Positions 6,665 through 13,841 of a stretch of 14,935 bases of DNA are shown here, one piece after another; within the stretch, counting starts at the first letter, position 1; each line of letters begins with the position of its first letter. The notes beneath the pieces are model-generated. The model saw only the letters and a program-made list of their open reading frames with translations, did not search any database and was not told the origin of the DNA. The translations under genes and the position numbers were made by a program. The stretch comes from Cardiobacteriales bacterium (GTDB lineage: Bacteria > Pseudomonadota > Gammaproteobacteria > Cardiobacteriales > Wohlfahrtiimonadaceae), in contig JASLFR010000045.1 in the NCBI GenBank assembly GCA_030150565.1, positions 1 through 14,935 on the forward strand. The letters run 5' to 3'.

Positions 6665-7846
6665 ATGTTGGAGTATATCTGGGTTCTTCTCCCGCTTGGT
6701 CTTTTGATTGGCTGGTTAGCGGCAAAACAGGAGGGAAAGAGACGCCATAACTTTTTACAGCAACTCAATCTGCGCTACTTTTTAGAAGAGGGGCGAGAGA
6801 GAGAGGAGGCGCATCAAGAGATTATCACAAGAGCGGGAGATGAGGCGGCGCGCTTCTCCCTCATCTTAGGGGATGCCTTTAGAGCGCGTGGTGAGATCGA
6901 TCAAGCGATTAAATTGCATCGCTATGTTTTGGAGGAGAGCCGCTATCCTGAAACCATTGCACAAGCTCATTACGCTTTAGCTCAAGATTATTTAGCGGGG
7001 GGGTTCTTCGATCGTGCAGAATCTGGATTGATTCTGATGAAGAAGAACCCCGATTTTAGGGATGAGGCGCTACGTCTTCTCGCAAAGCTCTATCAGCAAC
7101 AGCGCCTTTGGGATGAAGCGTTAAAATCGTATCGAGCGCTAAAAGAGCCTCTTCAGAAAGAGCGGATGATTATGGCACATCTTCTTTGTGAAAAAGCAGA
7201 AAAAGAGGCGAAATCTCATAATAGCGCTTATCCGTTAATTGCTCGTTGGCTCGATGAAGCGACAGAGTATGACCCCGATCTTATTCGCCCCTCAATGATT
7301 CGTACCCGTCTTCTAATTAAAGAGGGGCGATTTGAAGAGGCTTTTGAGACCATTAAGCAGATGGAAGCGCACCGTAGCCCTCTCTACTCTTTGATGATTC
7401 CTCTCTTTGCTTCTCTTGCAAGCCGCTTAGATAGATTGGAGGAGTATGAGCGCTGGTTAACGCGCCTCTCACTTGGGCGTACCGATTTTGCCTATAAAAT
7501 TGCGATGACTCATCTTCTAATTGAGCACTCCTCCTTTTTAGAGGGGCTTGTCTATCTAAAAGATGCCCTCTACGAAACTCCAAATCTTGAAGGGTTAATT
7601 CTGCTTTCAAAACTTCAGAAGGTGAAAGAGAGATTAGAGGAGAGTAAAAGTGGAGAGAGCCGATATCTCTATGATGATTTTGGCTTAATGCGCCATATAT
7701 TGGAGCATCGCATCGATAGATATGCACAATTTAAGTGCAGATCTTGCCACTTTTCGACTCAAACACTCCATTGGCAATGCCCAAGTTGTGAGGAATGGAA
7801 CACATCAACACCAGTATCAGATATAATAGCGCTCAAAAATCGTTAA
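6665..7846 (+). CDS. lapB: LapB (YciM), TPR regulator of LPS synthesis
   Basis: LapB is an inner-membrane-anchored TPR protein that presents LpxC to the FtsH protease and so sets the rate of LPS synthesis; it also acts as an assembly scaffold. The 393-residue product has an N-terminal anchor (residues 2-20, LEYIWVLLPLGLLIGWLAA), a series of TPR-like helical repeats (about 60-320; AFRARGEIDQAIKLHR and DYLAGGFFDRAE are the clearest), and a C-terminal rubredoxin-type metal knuckle with Cys358, Cys361, Cys372 and Cys375 (KCRSC and QCPSC). Length and ends match E. coli LapB. The ATG has no recognisable Shine-Dalgarno sequence. A 10-codon open frame (6632-6664) ends in TAG directly against it, so initiation may depend on upstream ribosomes. 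All four cysteines needed for function are present. Confidence 0.96.
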   Translation: MLEYIWVLLPLGLLIGWLAAKQEGKRRHNFLQQLNLRYFLEEGREREEAHQEIITRAGDEAARFSLILGDAFRARGEIDQAIKLHRYVLEESRYPETIAQAHYALAQDYLAGGFFDRAESGLILMKKNPDFRDEALRLLAKLYQQQRLWDEALKSYRALKEPLQKERMIMAHLLCEKAEKEAKSHNSAYPLIARWLDEATEYDPDLIRPSMIRTRLLIKEGRFEEAFETIKQMEAHRSPLYSLMIPLFASLASRLDRLEEYERWLTRLSLGRTDFAYKIAMTHLLIEHSSFLEGLVYLKDALYETPNLEGLILLSKLQKVKERLEESKSGESRYLYDDFGLMRHILEHRIDRYAQFKCRSCHFSTQTLHWQCPSCEEWNTSTPVSDIIALKNR

Positions 7847-7855
7847 GATGATTTA

Positions 7856-7900
7856 TCTACCTATTGATAAAGCTGTAGATAGGTAGAACAGCTTTTTATC
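7856..7900 (+). promoter_or_regulatory. Attenuator-like overlapping hairpins between lapB and ibaG
   Basis: Four arms interleave: 7856-7864 (TCTACCTAT) pairs with 7879-7887 (ATAGGTAGA), 9 bp; 7869-7876 (AAAGCTGT) pairs with 7888-7895 (ACAGCTTT), 8 bp. The second stem is followed by T residues to 7897 and then ATC, which can extend the stem across a bulge, so it looks like a weak rho-independent terminator. The arms abut with no linker between 7887 and 7888, so the two full stems cannot easily coexist. The first stem would form earlier in transcription and block the terminator. This may be simply the lapB terminator, or a switch controlling readthrough into ibaG-murA. Confidence 0.5.
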
Positions 7901-7944
7901 TAAAATAATCTATAGATCGACATTATTAGTGAGGAATTAGAGTT

Positions 7945-8187
7945 ATGATGACTGCCGATAAAATTAAAGAGCTCATTACTAAAGGCTTAACTTGTGAGCA
8001 TATTGAGGTTCGTGGAGATGATGGACGCCACTTTGAGGCGTTGGTCGTTAGCTCCGAGTTTGAAGGGTTAAATATGCTTGCGCAGCATCGTAAAGTGTAT
8101 GAAACGTTAGGAGATCGCATGGAGAAAGATGAGATTCATGCGCTCTCGCTAAAGACCTATAAAGCGTCGGAGTGGGGGCAAGCATGA
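7945..8187 (+). CDS. ibaG: IbaG, BolA-family protein
   Basis: IbaG (YrbA) is a BolA-family protein that binds [2Fe-2S] clusters with monothiol glutaredoxins and is linked to acid stress and envelope integrity. The 80-residue product has the BolA core: HIEVRGDDGRHFEALVVSSE (residues 19-38), the FEGL turn, and RKVYETLGDRMEKDEIHALSLKTY (49-72), where His66 lies at the usual conserved histidine position. It lacks the C-terminal extension of BolA proper, which fits IbaG. The ribosome binding site GAGGA (7931-7935) precedes the first of two adjacent ATGs. Its stop overlaps the murA start by 4 bases (ATGA), the same gene order as yrbA-murA in E. coli. Confidence 0.94.
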   Translation: MMTADKIKELITKGLTCEHIEVRGDDGRHFEALVVSSEFEGLNMLAQHRKVYETLGDRMEKDEIHALSLKTYKASEWGQA

Positions 8188-9467
8188 GTCGAGTAACGCC
8201 TGCGCGTGAAAAATTGCTCGTAGAGGGGAATGGCCCTTTAGTGGGATCGGTAGAGGCAAGTGGTGCAAAAAATGCTGTGCTTCCTATCCTAGCGGCAACA
8301 ATTCTCGCCTCTGAGCCTGTCACATTACATAATGTCCCCTCACTACAAGATGTCACCATTCTTCTTGAGCTTTTAGAAGATCTTGGGGCTAAAGTTGAGT
8401 ATAAAAATGGGAGCGCTACGATCGATCCCCGCTCCATCACAAAGGTGCGGGCAGGGCATGAACTTGTTCGCTTAATGCGCGCCTCTATCTTAGTCTTAGG
8501 GCCGCTTCTTGCTCGCTTTGGTGAGGCGGAGGTCTCCCTTCCTGGAGGATGCGCTATCGGTAGTCGCCCTGTGGATCAACACCTTAAAGGGATGGAGGCA
8601 CTCGGCGCGAATATTGAATTGGTGAATGGATATGTTCACGCAACAGTTCCCAATAAGCGCTTAAAAGGGGGCAGTTACACATTTGATATGGTTACAGTAA
8701 CAGGCGTTGAGAATGTCTTAATGTCTGCGGTTCTCTCAAGTGGTGTGACCGTTTTAGAGAATTGTGCGCAAGAACCTGAAGTTACCGATCTTGTTCGTAT
8801 GTTGAACCGATTAGGAGCTAAAATTGAAGGGGAAGGGACGAGCCGCCTCACTATTACAGGCGTTGAGAAACTCTCAGGGGGTGAATACACCATCATGCCT
8901 GATCGCATTGAGATTGGAACTTATCTCGTTGCAGGCGCGATGACCTTTGGGGATGTAACGGTTGAAAAATGTGATCCAACCCATCTCGATGCAGTGACAG
9001 AAAAGTTGATAAAGGCGGGGAATATTATTGAGACAGGGGGGGATTTTATCCGCATCACTAATCCCAGTAAATCTTTAAAAGCGGTTAATCTACGAACCGC
9101 CCCTTATCCACTCTTTCCAACAGATATGCAGGCACAATTTATGGCGATGGCTGCGATCTCAGAAGGGGTAACGACTGTTGTGGAGACGATCTTTGAAAAT
9201 CGCTTCATGCATGCAAACGAGTTGATGCGCATGGGGGCGAATATTCAGATTGAGGATCGAATGGCGATCATTACAGGGCGCCCACGTTTAACAGGTGTAG
9301 AGGTAACTGCAACCGACCTACGCGCCTCAGCTGCGCTTGTTCTTGCAGGGCTTGTTGCTGATGGAACAACAAAGATAGGGGAGCTACATCACCTTGATCG
9401 AGGTTATGATTCCATTGAAGAGAAGCTCACAAAACTTGGTGCTAAAATTGAGCGAATTATTGAGTAG
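8184..9467 (+). CDS. murA: MurA, UDP-N-acetylglucosamine enolpyruvyl transferase
   Basis: MurA transfers enolpyruvate from PEP to UDP-GlcNAc, the first committed step of peptidoglycan synthesis, in the cytoplasm. The 427-residue product has the two-domain EPSP-synthase-type fold. Landmarks are EASGAKNAVLPILAA (24-38; Lys29 corresponds to E. coli Lys22), LMRASILVLGPLLARFG, and the catalytic loop GGCAIGSRPVDQHL with Cys123 (E. coli Cys115), the residue alkylated by fosfomycin. PTDMQAQFMAM and the C-terminal HLDRGYDSIEEKL are intact. I choose the ATG at 8184, overlapping the ibaG stop as ATGA with GGAG/GGGG upstream (8169-8178), over an in-frame GTG at 8172. Cysteine at the active site predicts a fosfomycin-sensitive target enzyme. 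A strong terminator follows. Confidence 0.98.
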   Translation: MSRVTPAREKLLVEGNGPLVGSVEASGAKNAVLPILAATILASEPVTLHNVPSLQDVTILLELLEDLGAKVEYKNGSATIDPRSITKVRAGHELVRLMRASILVLGPLLARFGEAEVSLPGGCAIGSRPVDQHLKGMEALGANIELVNGYVHATVPNKRLKGGSYTFDMVTVTGVENVLMSAVLSSGVTVLENCAQEPEVTDLVRMLNRLGAKIEGEGTSRLTITGVEKLSGGEYTIMPDRIEIGTYLVAGAMTFGDVTVEKCDPTHLDAVTEKLIKAGNIIETGGDFIRITNPSKSLKAVNLRTAPYPLFPTDMQAQFMAMAAISEGVTTVVETIFENRFMHANELMRMGANIQIEDRMAIITGRPRLTGVEVTATDLRASAALVLAGLVADGTTKIGELHHLDRGYDSIEEKLTKLGAKIERIIE

Positions 9468-9495
9468 TTGATAATAATTTACTCTTAAAGAGCAG

Positions 9496-9526
9496 AAAGC
9501 CCGATATATAAATATCGGGCTTTTTT
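9496..9526 (+). terminator. Rho-independent terminator after murA
   Basis: A 12-bp perfect stem (9496-9507 with 9512-9523) with a 4-base loop is followed by a T-tract to 9526. It ends the lapA-murA transcript. On the minus strand the tract is TTTCTGCTCTTT, so it may also weakly stop the dsbD transcript. Confidence 0.93.
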
Positions 9527-9546
9527 ATTAATCTCTTTCCTGCCGT

Positions 9547-11379
9547 TTATGGTGCGTGATTCTCTAAAAGGTGCTCAATATGTTCAATAAATTGAGCTTT
9601 ACTCACACTCCCCACAATACGATACCCTTCAAGCTCTCGCCCATCTTTATCAAAAAAGAGGTAAGCGGGAGGGCCGTAGAGATTAAAATGTTTTAACAAT
9701 TGCTGATCTGCTTGATCATTTGCGGTTACATCGGTCATTAAGAGTTGAATCGGTGCTAATGATTGCTGTACCTCTTGCTGACTAAAGACATGCTTCTCCA
9801 TCTCTTTACAAGCAACACACCAATCAGCATTAAAATCGAGCATCGTAATGCGTGAATCATTCGCTAATGCTTGATTTAGCCCATTGATTCCCTTCACCTC
9901 TGAAAATAGAGGAAGATCGATAGGGCGCTGCGCTTCGTTGATCGATTGAATACCGAAGATCAAGGTTAATAGAGCGAGTGCTCCAAAAAAGAGCCGACCT
10001 GCCTGATTATTTGCAAGATAGATGATTAACCAGATAGCGGTAGCAAGAGAGATAAGAGCATAGAGCATCTGTTCCCAGTAGTTGCTAAGCGTGCGACCAA
10101 AGAAGTAAGCGGCGAGCCCAAGAAGCATAAAACCGAAGAGCGTCTTCACCTGATTCATCCACATTCCCGCTTTTGGCAAAATATGCCCTGATGATGCTCC
10201 TAAGAGGAGAAGAGGCATCCCCATCCCGATACTCATACTAAAGAGCGCAGTTGCACCGAGGAGATAATTTTGCGTCTGAGCGATCAGCCCAATAATTCCA
10301 ATTAAAGGAGCGGTAACGCATGGGCCTACGATGAGTGCTGAGAGCATCCCCATAATCGCAACTCCCTTATAGCTCTGCTCTTTCTGCTGTTCGCTACTTA
10401 AACGATTGAGGCGATTCTGAATAAAGGAGGGCATCTGTAGCTGATAGACATCAAACATACTCAATGCTAGAAGAACAAAGATAATCGCAAAAGCGGTTAG
10501 GAAGTAGGGGTGCTGCAGATAGGCGGAGAGCCCCTTTCCTAAGTGAGCTGCAAGCACACCAAGAAGGGTGTAGACAAAGCTCATCGCTAATACATAGACA
10601 AGAGAGGTGATAAAGCCTTGTCGTGCTGAAAGAGGCGCGCCATTTTTACTCTGACTCGTTAAGATTCCCGAGAGAATCGGCAACATCGGGAGTACACAAG
10701 GGGTAAAGGTGAGTAGCAGTCCTAAAAGAAAGAAGAGGGGGAGCGCTAAATATTGATGATCCATTAGATATTGTGTTAATCGATCATGCTCACCAAGCGG
10801 AGCTGGAGCAATCTCCTTCTCAGCTTCTGCTTTTAAGGGTTCATCTCTTACGATATTGGGGTTGATGGTTAGCCTCTTCTCCCACGAAAATGGGGCATAA
10901 CAGAAGCCACTCTTCGCACACCCTTGCCCATCAATTGTAAAGTGGAGAGTACCAATCTCATCAAGATCTCCATCTAGAAGCAGTGACATGGAGAAAGAGT
11001 GATCATAAATCTCCTGTTCACCAAAAAATTCATCACTATGATTTCTCCCTTTTGGGAAATCTGCTTCAAGAATCTCTACCCCTTCATTGAGAATATTGAG
11101 AGAGATCTTCTCTTTATAGAGATAATAATTGGGGTTAATATCCCAGATTAAATTGACTCTTTTTGCTGAAAGATCATCCAAAAAAAATTGAGGATCGAAC
11201 GCTTCATGGGGGGGAAGTAACTCATCTTTCTCGATTCCACGCTCCATTTTTTGCCCTAATTGTGAGCGCTCTAAAAGAGAAGATTGCGCAAAAGAGGGGA
11301 GTGAGAGCGTAATTGCCAAGATTAAAAGGGCAATAGCACCCCCTAATCTATTGAAAATATATTTATCTACGAGTCGCAT
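9547..11379 (-). CDS. dsbD: DsbD, thiol:disulfide interchange transmembrane protein
   Basis: DsbD carries electrons from cytoplasmic thioredoxin across the inner membrane to periplasmic DsbC, DsbG and cytochrome c maturation proteins. All three modules and all six catalytic cysteines are present in this 610-residue protein. There is a signal peptide (1-31, cut near SFA). The alpha domain has Cys154 and Cys160 (GQGCAKSGFCYAP). The eight-helix beta domain (about 210-480) has Cys228 (FTPCVLPMLPIL) and Cys354 (IVGPCVTAPLIG). The gamma thioredoxin-like domain has Cys521 and Cys524 (ADWCVACKEME) and GPPAYLFF. A short AGG site lies 9 bases before the ATG. It appears to be transcribed alone, convergent with murA and divergent from the tRNA gene. 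CcdA is a shorter relative and is excluded by the complete three-domain length. Confidence 0.97.
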   Translation of the reverse strand: MRLVDKYIFNRLGGAIALLILAITLSLPSFAQSSLLERSQLGQKMERGIEKDELLPPHEAFDPQFFLDDLSAKRVNLIWDINPNYYLYKEKISLNILNEGVEILEADFPKGRNHSDEFFGEQEIYDHSFSMSLLLDGDLDEIGTLHFTIDGQGCAKSGFCYAPFSWEKRLTINPNIVRDEPLKAEAEKEIAPAPLGEHDRLTQYLMDHQYLALPLFFLLGLLLTFTPCVLPMLPILSGILTSQSKNGAPLSARQGFITSLVYVLAMSFVYTLLGVLAAHLGKGLSAYLQHPYFLTAFAIIFVLLALSMFDVYQLQMPSFIQNRLNRLSSEQQKEQSYKGVAIMGMLSALIVGPCVTAPLIGIIGLIAQTQNYLLGATALFSMSIGMGMPLLLLGASSGHILPKAGMWMNQVKTLFGFMLLGLAAYFFGRTLSNYWEQMLYALISLATAIWLIIYLANNQAGRLFFGALALLTLIFGIQSINEAQRPIDLPLFSEVKGINGLNQALANDSRITMLDFNADWCVACKEMEKHVFSQQEVQQSLAPIQLLMTDVTANDQADQQLLKHFNLYGPPAYLFFDKDGRELEGYRIVGSVSKAQFIEHIEHLLENHAP

Positions 11380-11468
11380 AATATTGACCTATTTTAATGA
11401 TTATGAAAAAGGTGAAATGTTGCCTTAAATTAGCATAGATTTGTGAAATTACTTTCATTAAAAAACTT

Positions 11469-11496
11469 TTGACATTCAAGAATCGGTCGCTATAAT
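11469..11496 (+). promoter_or_regulatory. Consensus sigma-70 promoter of tRNA-Gly
   Basis: Perfect TTGACA (11469-11474) and perfect TATAAT (11491-11496) are spaced by 16 bases, placing the start near 11503, a few bases before the tRNA. A full match at both boxes is what strong stable-RNA promoters tend to show. Confidence 0.93.
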
Positions 11497-11510
11497 AGTC
11501 CACATTCTTT

Positions 11511-11586
<76 letters not shown>

Positions 11587-11591
11587 GATTT

Positions 11592-11627
11592 AAAAGCTGA
11601 AGATTATAACAATCTTCAGCTTTTTTT
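11592..11627 (+). terminator. Rho-independent terminator after tRNA-Gly
   Basis: A 14-bp perfect stem (11592-11605 with 11611-11624) with a 5-base loop is followed by T residues to 11627. It begins 5 bases past the tRNA CCA end, so the tRNA is a single-gene unit. Confidence 0.93.
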
Positions 11628-11668
11628 ATTGCTCACTATTTTTATAAAAAATGGATAATTTTTATCTG

Positions 11669-11697
11669 TTGCCTAATAGGGAAAAGCTCGGCACAAT
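11669..11697 (+). promoter_or_regulatory. Possible speB promoter
   Basis: TTGCCT (11669-11674; 4 of 6) and CACAAT (11692-11697; 4 of 6) are spaced by 17 bases. It lies between the tRNA terminator and the speB start, which requires a promoter somewhere in this gap. Both boxes are only moderate matches. Confidence 0.4.
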
Positions 11698-11713
11698 AAA
11701 TTTTTACCCATTC

Positions 11714-11745
11714 TCTCCCCGTTAATAATAATGAAAAAGGGGAGA
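11714..11745 (+). other. Leader hairpin upstream of speB
   Basis: TCTCCCC (11714-11720) pairs perfectly with GGGGAGA (11739-11745) around an 18-base AT-rich loop. It ends 9 bases before the ideal ribosome binding site AAGGAGG (11754-11760). It has no U-tract, so it is more likely an mRNA-stabilising or regulatory leader element than a terminator. Confidence 0.4.
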
Positions 11746-11764
11746 TATTAATCAAGGAGGATTT

Positions 11765-12712
11765 ATGACGCAGTCAAGCAAGGCGAATATTCATCAAACA
11801 TTAAATGGAGAGGAGGATATTTCGCTTCTCTCTAATGCTTTCGGTTTTTTACGATTCCCTCTCAATTTTCACCCCTACCAGTCAGAGGCTGATTGGGTGA
11901 TTACAGGTGTCCCTTTCGATATGGCTACATCGGGGCGCGCAGGGACTCGTCAAGGGCCTGAAGCGATTCGCCGAGTCTCCACCCATTTAGCGTGGGAGGG
12001 AAACCGTTGGCCGTGGGATTTTGATCTTCGTGAGCGCCTTAAAGTGGAAGATTGCGGTGATCTCGTCTTTAGCTGGGGGGATGCGCGGGATATGAGTGAA
12101 AAGCTTGAATCGCACATCGATCAGCTATTAACCAACGGAAAGCGGGCCTTTAACTTTGGAGGGGATCATTTCATTGCGCTCCCTTCAATTCGTGCACATG
12201 CAAAACATTTTGGAAAGATGGCACTTATTCAGTTTGATGCGCATACCGATACTTATAGCAACGGCTCTGAATTTGATCATGGAACGATGTTCTACCATGC
12301 GCCTAAAGAGGGGCTGATCGATCCAACTCACTCCGTACAGATCGGTATCCGAACAGAGTATGATGCCTCTCTTGGATTTAATGTAATTGATGCAGCAAAA
12401 GCGAATGATACGCCAGTTGAGCAGCTGGTTGCTGAAATTATTGAGACAGTTGGGGATCTTCCAGTCTATCTCTCATTTGATATCGATTGTTTAGATCCAG
12501 CATACGCTCCAGGCACAGGAACCCCTGTCATTGGTGGCTTAAATAGCGATCGAGCGCTTAAGCTCTTAAGAGGCCTTGCTCCTTTAAATATTGTTGGAAT
12601 GGACTTAGTAGAGGTCTCTCCCCCCTTTGATCAGAGTGAGATTACAGCATTAGCAGGGGCAACGATCGCTCTTGAGATGTTACATCTACAGGCGGCAAAA
12701 TTAGGTAAATAA
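11765..12712 (+). CDS. speB: SpeB, agmatinase
   Basis: Agmatinase hydrolyses agmatine to putrescine and urea in the cytoplasm, the second step of the arginine decarboxylase route to polyamines. This 315-residue ureohydrolase matches E. coli SpeB along most of its length. Landmarks are SNAFGFLRFPLNF (23-35), TGVPFDMATSGRAGTRQGP (47-65) and the di-manganese ligands His135 (GGDH), Asp158, His160 and Asp162 (FDAHTD), and Asp239 and Asp241 (FDIDCLDP). GTGTPVIGGL and VGMDLVEVSPPFD follow. It has an ideal Shine-Dalgarno sequence (AAGGAGG) 4 bases before the ATG. The arginine decarboxylase gene speA is not beside it. The close match to SpeB makes arginase, guanidinobutyrase or proclavaminate hydrolase unlikely. 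Confidence 0.97.
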   Translation: MTQSSKANIHQTLNGEEDISLLSNAFGFLRFPLNFHPYQSEADWVITGVPFDMATSGRAGTRQGPEAIRRVSTHLAWEGNRWPWDFDLRERLKVEDCGDLVFSWGDARDMSEKLESHIDQLLTNGKRAFNFGGDHFIALPSIRAHAKHFGKMALIQFDAHTDTYSNGSEFDHGTMFYHAPKEGLIDPTHSVQIGIRTEYDASLGFNVIDAAKANDTPVEQLVAEIIETVGDLPVYLSFDIDCLDPAYAPGTGTPVIGGLNSDRALKLLRGLAPLNIVGMDLVEVSPPFDQSEITALAGATIALEMLHLQAAKLGK

Positions 12713-12736
12713 AAAGCACTACTGTATAGTAGCGCT
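12706..12736 (-). terminator. Minus-strand rho-independent terminator overlapping the speB stop
   Basis: Bases 12715-12723 and 12728-12736 form a 9-bp stem with loop GTAT. In minus-strand RNA every position pairs (one G.U) and the stem is followed by UUUUUAUUU. In plus-strand RNA the same position is an A.C mismatch with no U-tract. It would end the candidate small RNA, or a readthrough hydrolase transcript. Confidence 0.65.
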
Positions 12737-12826
12737 AAATTTGATCAATTTGCATGGGTGAGGCTGTATGAGCTTAGCTCCTTTTGGAGCGACCACTCCC
12801 ATAATCCTCATACACGCCCCACCGCC
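12715..12826 (-). ncRNA. Candidate small structured RNA between speB and the hydrolase
   Basis: Read on the minus strand, a perfect TATAAT (12833-12838) predicts a start near 12826, and a U-tailed hairpin ends the transcript at about 12706-12715, giving a transcript of roughly 115 bases. It folds into a long helix: 12816-12823 with 12757-12764 (8 bp) and, past a one-base bulge at 12815, 12807-12814 with 12765-12772 (8 bp, TGTATGAG). Inside is a GCTCC-AAAA-GGAGC hairpin (12777-12790). At 12761/12819, as in the terminator stem, the non-Watson-Crick pair is G.U on the minus strand but A.C on the plus strand, which favours the minus strand. The -35 box is weak. The conserved SRP RNA core is absent, and it does not look like 6S RNA. 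Plus-strand transcription as a speB 3' UTR is the alternative. Confidence 0.45.
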
Positions 12827-12841
12827 AAACATATTATAGTC

Positions 12842-12880
12842 AATACCTTAAAATTTTAGAGTGTTTTAAGGTATTTTTTT
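12842..12880 (+). terminator. Plus-strand rho-independent terminator downstream of speB
   Basis: A 12-bp perfect but AT-rich stem (12842-12853 with 12864-12875, AATACCTTAAAA) with a 10-base loop is followed by T residues to 12880. The U-tract exists only on the plus strand, so it stops speB readthrough before it enters the convergent hydrolase gene. Confidence 0.8.
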
Positions 12881-12882
12881 GC

Positions 12883-13725
12883 CTATTTTTTAATAGTGAG
12901 TTGATTTAACCACTCTCTTACTCTTTCTGTAAATAGCTTAGGCTTCTCTTCAGGGAGATAGTGATCTGCTCCATTAATCACCACTAAATTTCTCTCTTTA
13001 CGATGCCGCGCTAAAACATCTGATGCGATGGTAAAGATGGGGCGCGTTAACTCACCTCTAATAATCAAAATATTTTGTGGAAGAGCTTCAATCTCTTCAC
13101 CGCTGATCGATTTTGGTGTTGCTTGAGAGAGGAGAAGGGGGAGTGTGTGGAGATTATCCCGCTTGATAATCTGTAGCATCGCTCTCTGCTCCTCTAATCC
13201 ATGTTCATTCTCTCCTACAGTACAGGCGTGAATAAATTGATCAGCCGCTTCAACCCACTGCTCTTTTCGGAGAGAGCGAATGACAGGAGCCATCATTTTA
13301 GTAAGATCTCTACTGTAGAGTGCCATCTCCTCATCATTAATGCCGTAACTTGGAACCATTGGTTCATAAAGTAGAATTGTACCGATAAGATCGGGACGCT
13401 CTTTAGCAGCAAGAAGCGCTACATGCACACTATAAGACCAAGCAACAAGGGTGATATTACTTAGGGAGAGCGCCTCACAAAAATGGATCAATTCCTTCTT
13501 ATGCCGCTCTGTATTGAATTGATCGGCAGGCGTGTTGACGCCATCCATCCCAAAACCACCCATTCGGTAAGCGATCGTTCGATACTGATCTGAAAGCAGA
13601 TCACAATGGGTCTGATAAATTCGGTGATCGGAGAGGATTCCATGCATTAAGAGGAGTGGCGCGCCATCCCCTTGATCATAGTAGGGGATACTCGCTCCAT
13701 CGATTGTAATACTATATTCCATCAT
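12883..13725 (-). CDS. Alpha/beta-fold hydrolase of unknown substrate
   Basis: A 280-residue cytoplasmic alpha/beta hydrolase. The oxyanion-hole segment LLLMHGILSDHR (24-35) is followed by RMGGFGMDG (54-62). The nucleophile elbow reads AWSYS with Ser97, in place of the usual G-x-S-x-G. The C-terminal end has INGADHYLPEEKP with the likely catalytic His255. The usual acid position after the seventh strand (IIRGELTRPIF, 221-231) has no Asp; Glu121 in LLYEPM may serve instead, as in some relatives, but this is inference. An AGGAG site lies 10 bases before the first of two adjacent ATGs. It lies downstream of bioA on the same strand, separated by a probable terminator. A BioH-like pimeloyl-ACP esterase role is conceivable but unsupported by motifs. 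Confidence 0.9.
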   Translation of the reverse strand: MMEYSITIDGASIPYYDQGDGAPLLLMHGILSDHRIYQTHCDLLSDQYRTIAYRMGGFGMDGVNTPADQFNTERHKKELIHFCEALSLSNITLVAWSYSVHVALLAAKERPDLIGTILLYEPMVPSYGINDEEMALYSRDLTKMMAPVIRSLRKEQWVEAADQFIHACTVGENEHGLEEQRAMLQIIKRDNLHTLPLLLSQATPKSISGEEIEALPQNILIIRGELTRPIFTIASDVLARHRKERNLVVINGADHYLPEEKPKLFTERVREWLNQLTIKK

Positions 13726-13784
13726 TACTTGCGGACTCCTAAAGTCTATTTATTGAGGTAGGGGATTAGCATAATATAGAGCAT

Positions 13785-13828
13785 AAAAAATCGGCACTTC
13801 TTGCTCACAATAGAGTCAAGCGGTACCG
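13785..13828 (-). terminator. Rho-independent terminator after bioA
   Basis: Outer stem 13792-13797 with 13823-13828 (6 bp, one T.G), a 2x2 internal loop, then CTTG (13800-13803) with CAAG (13817-13820) and CTC/GAG closing the top. On the minus strand it is followed by A and six T (13785-13790). It lies 25 bases past the bioA stop and separates bioA from the hydrolase gene. Confidence 0.62.
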
Positions 13829-13841
13829 ACTTTACAATACG

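Noticed and set aside
7856..7895. H-type pseudoknot formed by both stems at once
   Set aside because: There is no linker between the third and fourth arms to cross a 9-bp helix, so the full stems are better seen as alternatives.
8172..8183. Upstream GTG start for murA
   Set aside because: The ATG at 8184 overlaps the ibaG stop as ATGA with a purine-rich site upstream, and the extra four residues are not needed by the family.
12715..12841. Signal recognition particle (4.5S) RNA or 6S RNA between speB and the hydrolase
   Set aside because: The conserved SRP domain sequence around GGUCCGGAAGGAAGCAGCC is absent on both strands, and the length and internal loops do not fit 6S RNA.
12842..12875. 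Terminator for the minus-strand hydrolase gene
   Set aside because: The U-tract exists only on the plus strand; reading minus the stem is followed by GACTATAAT.
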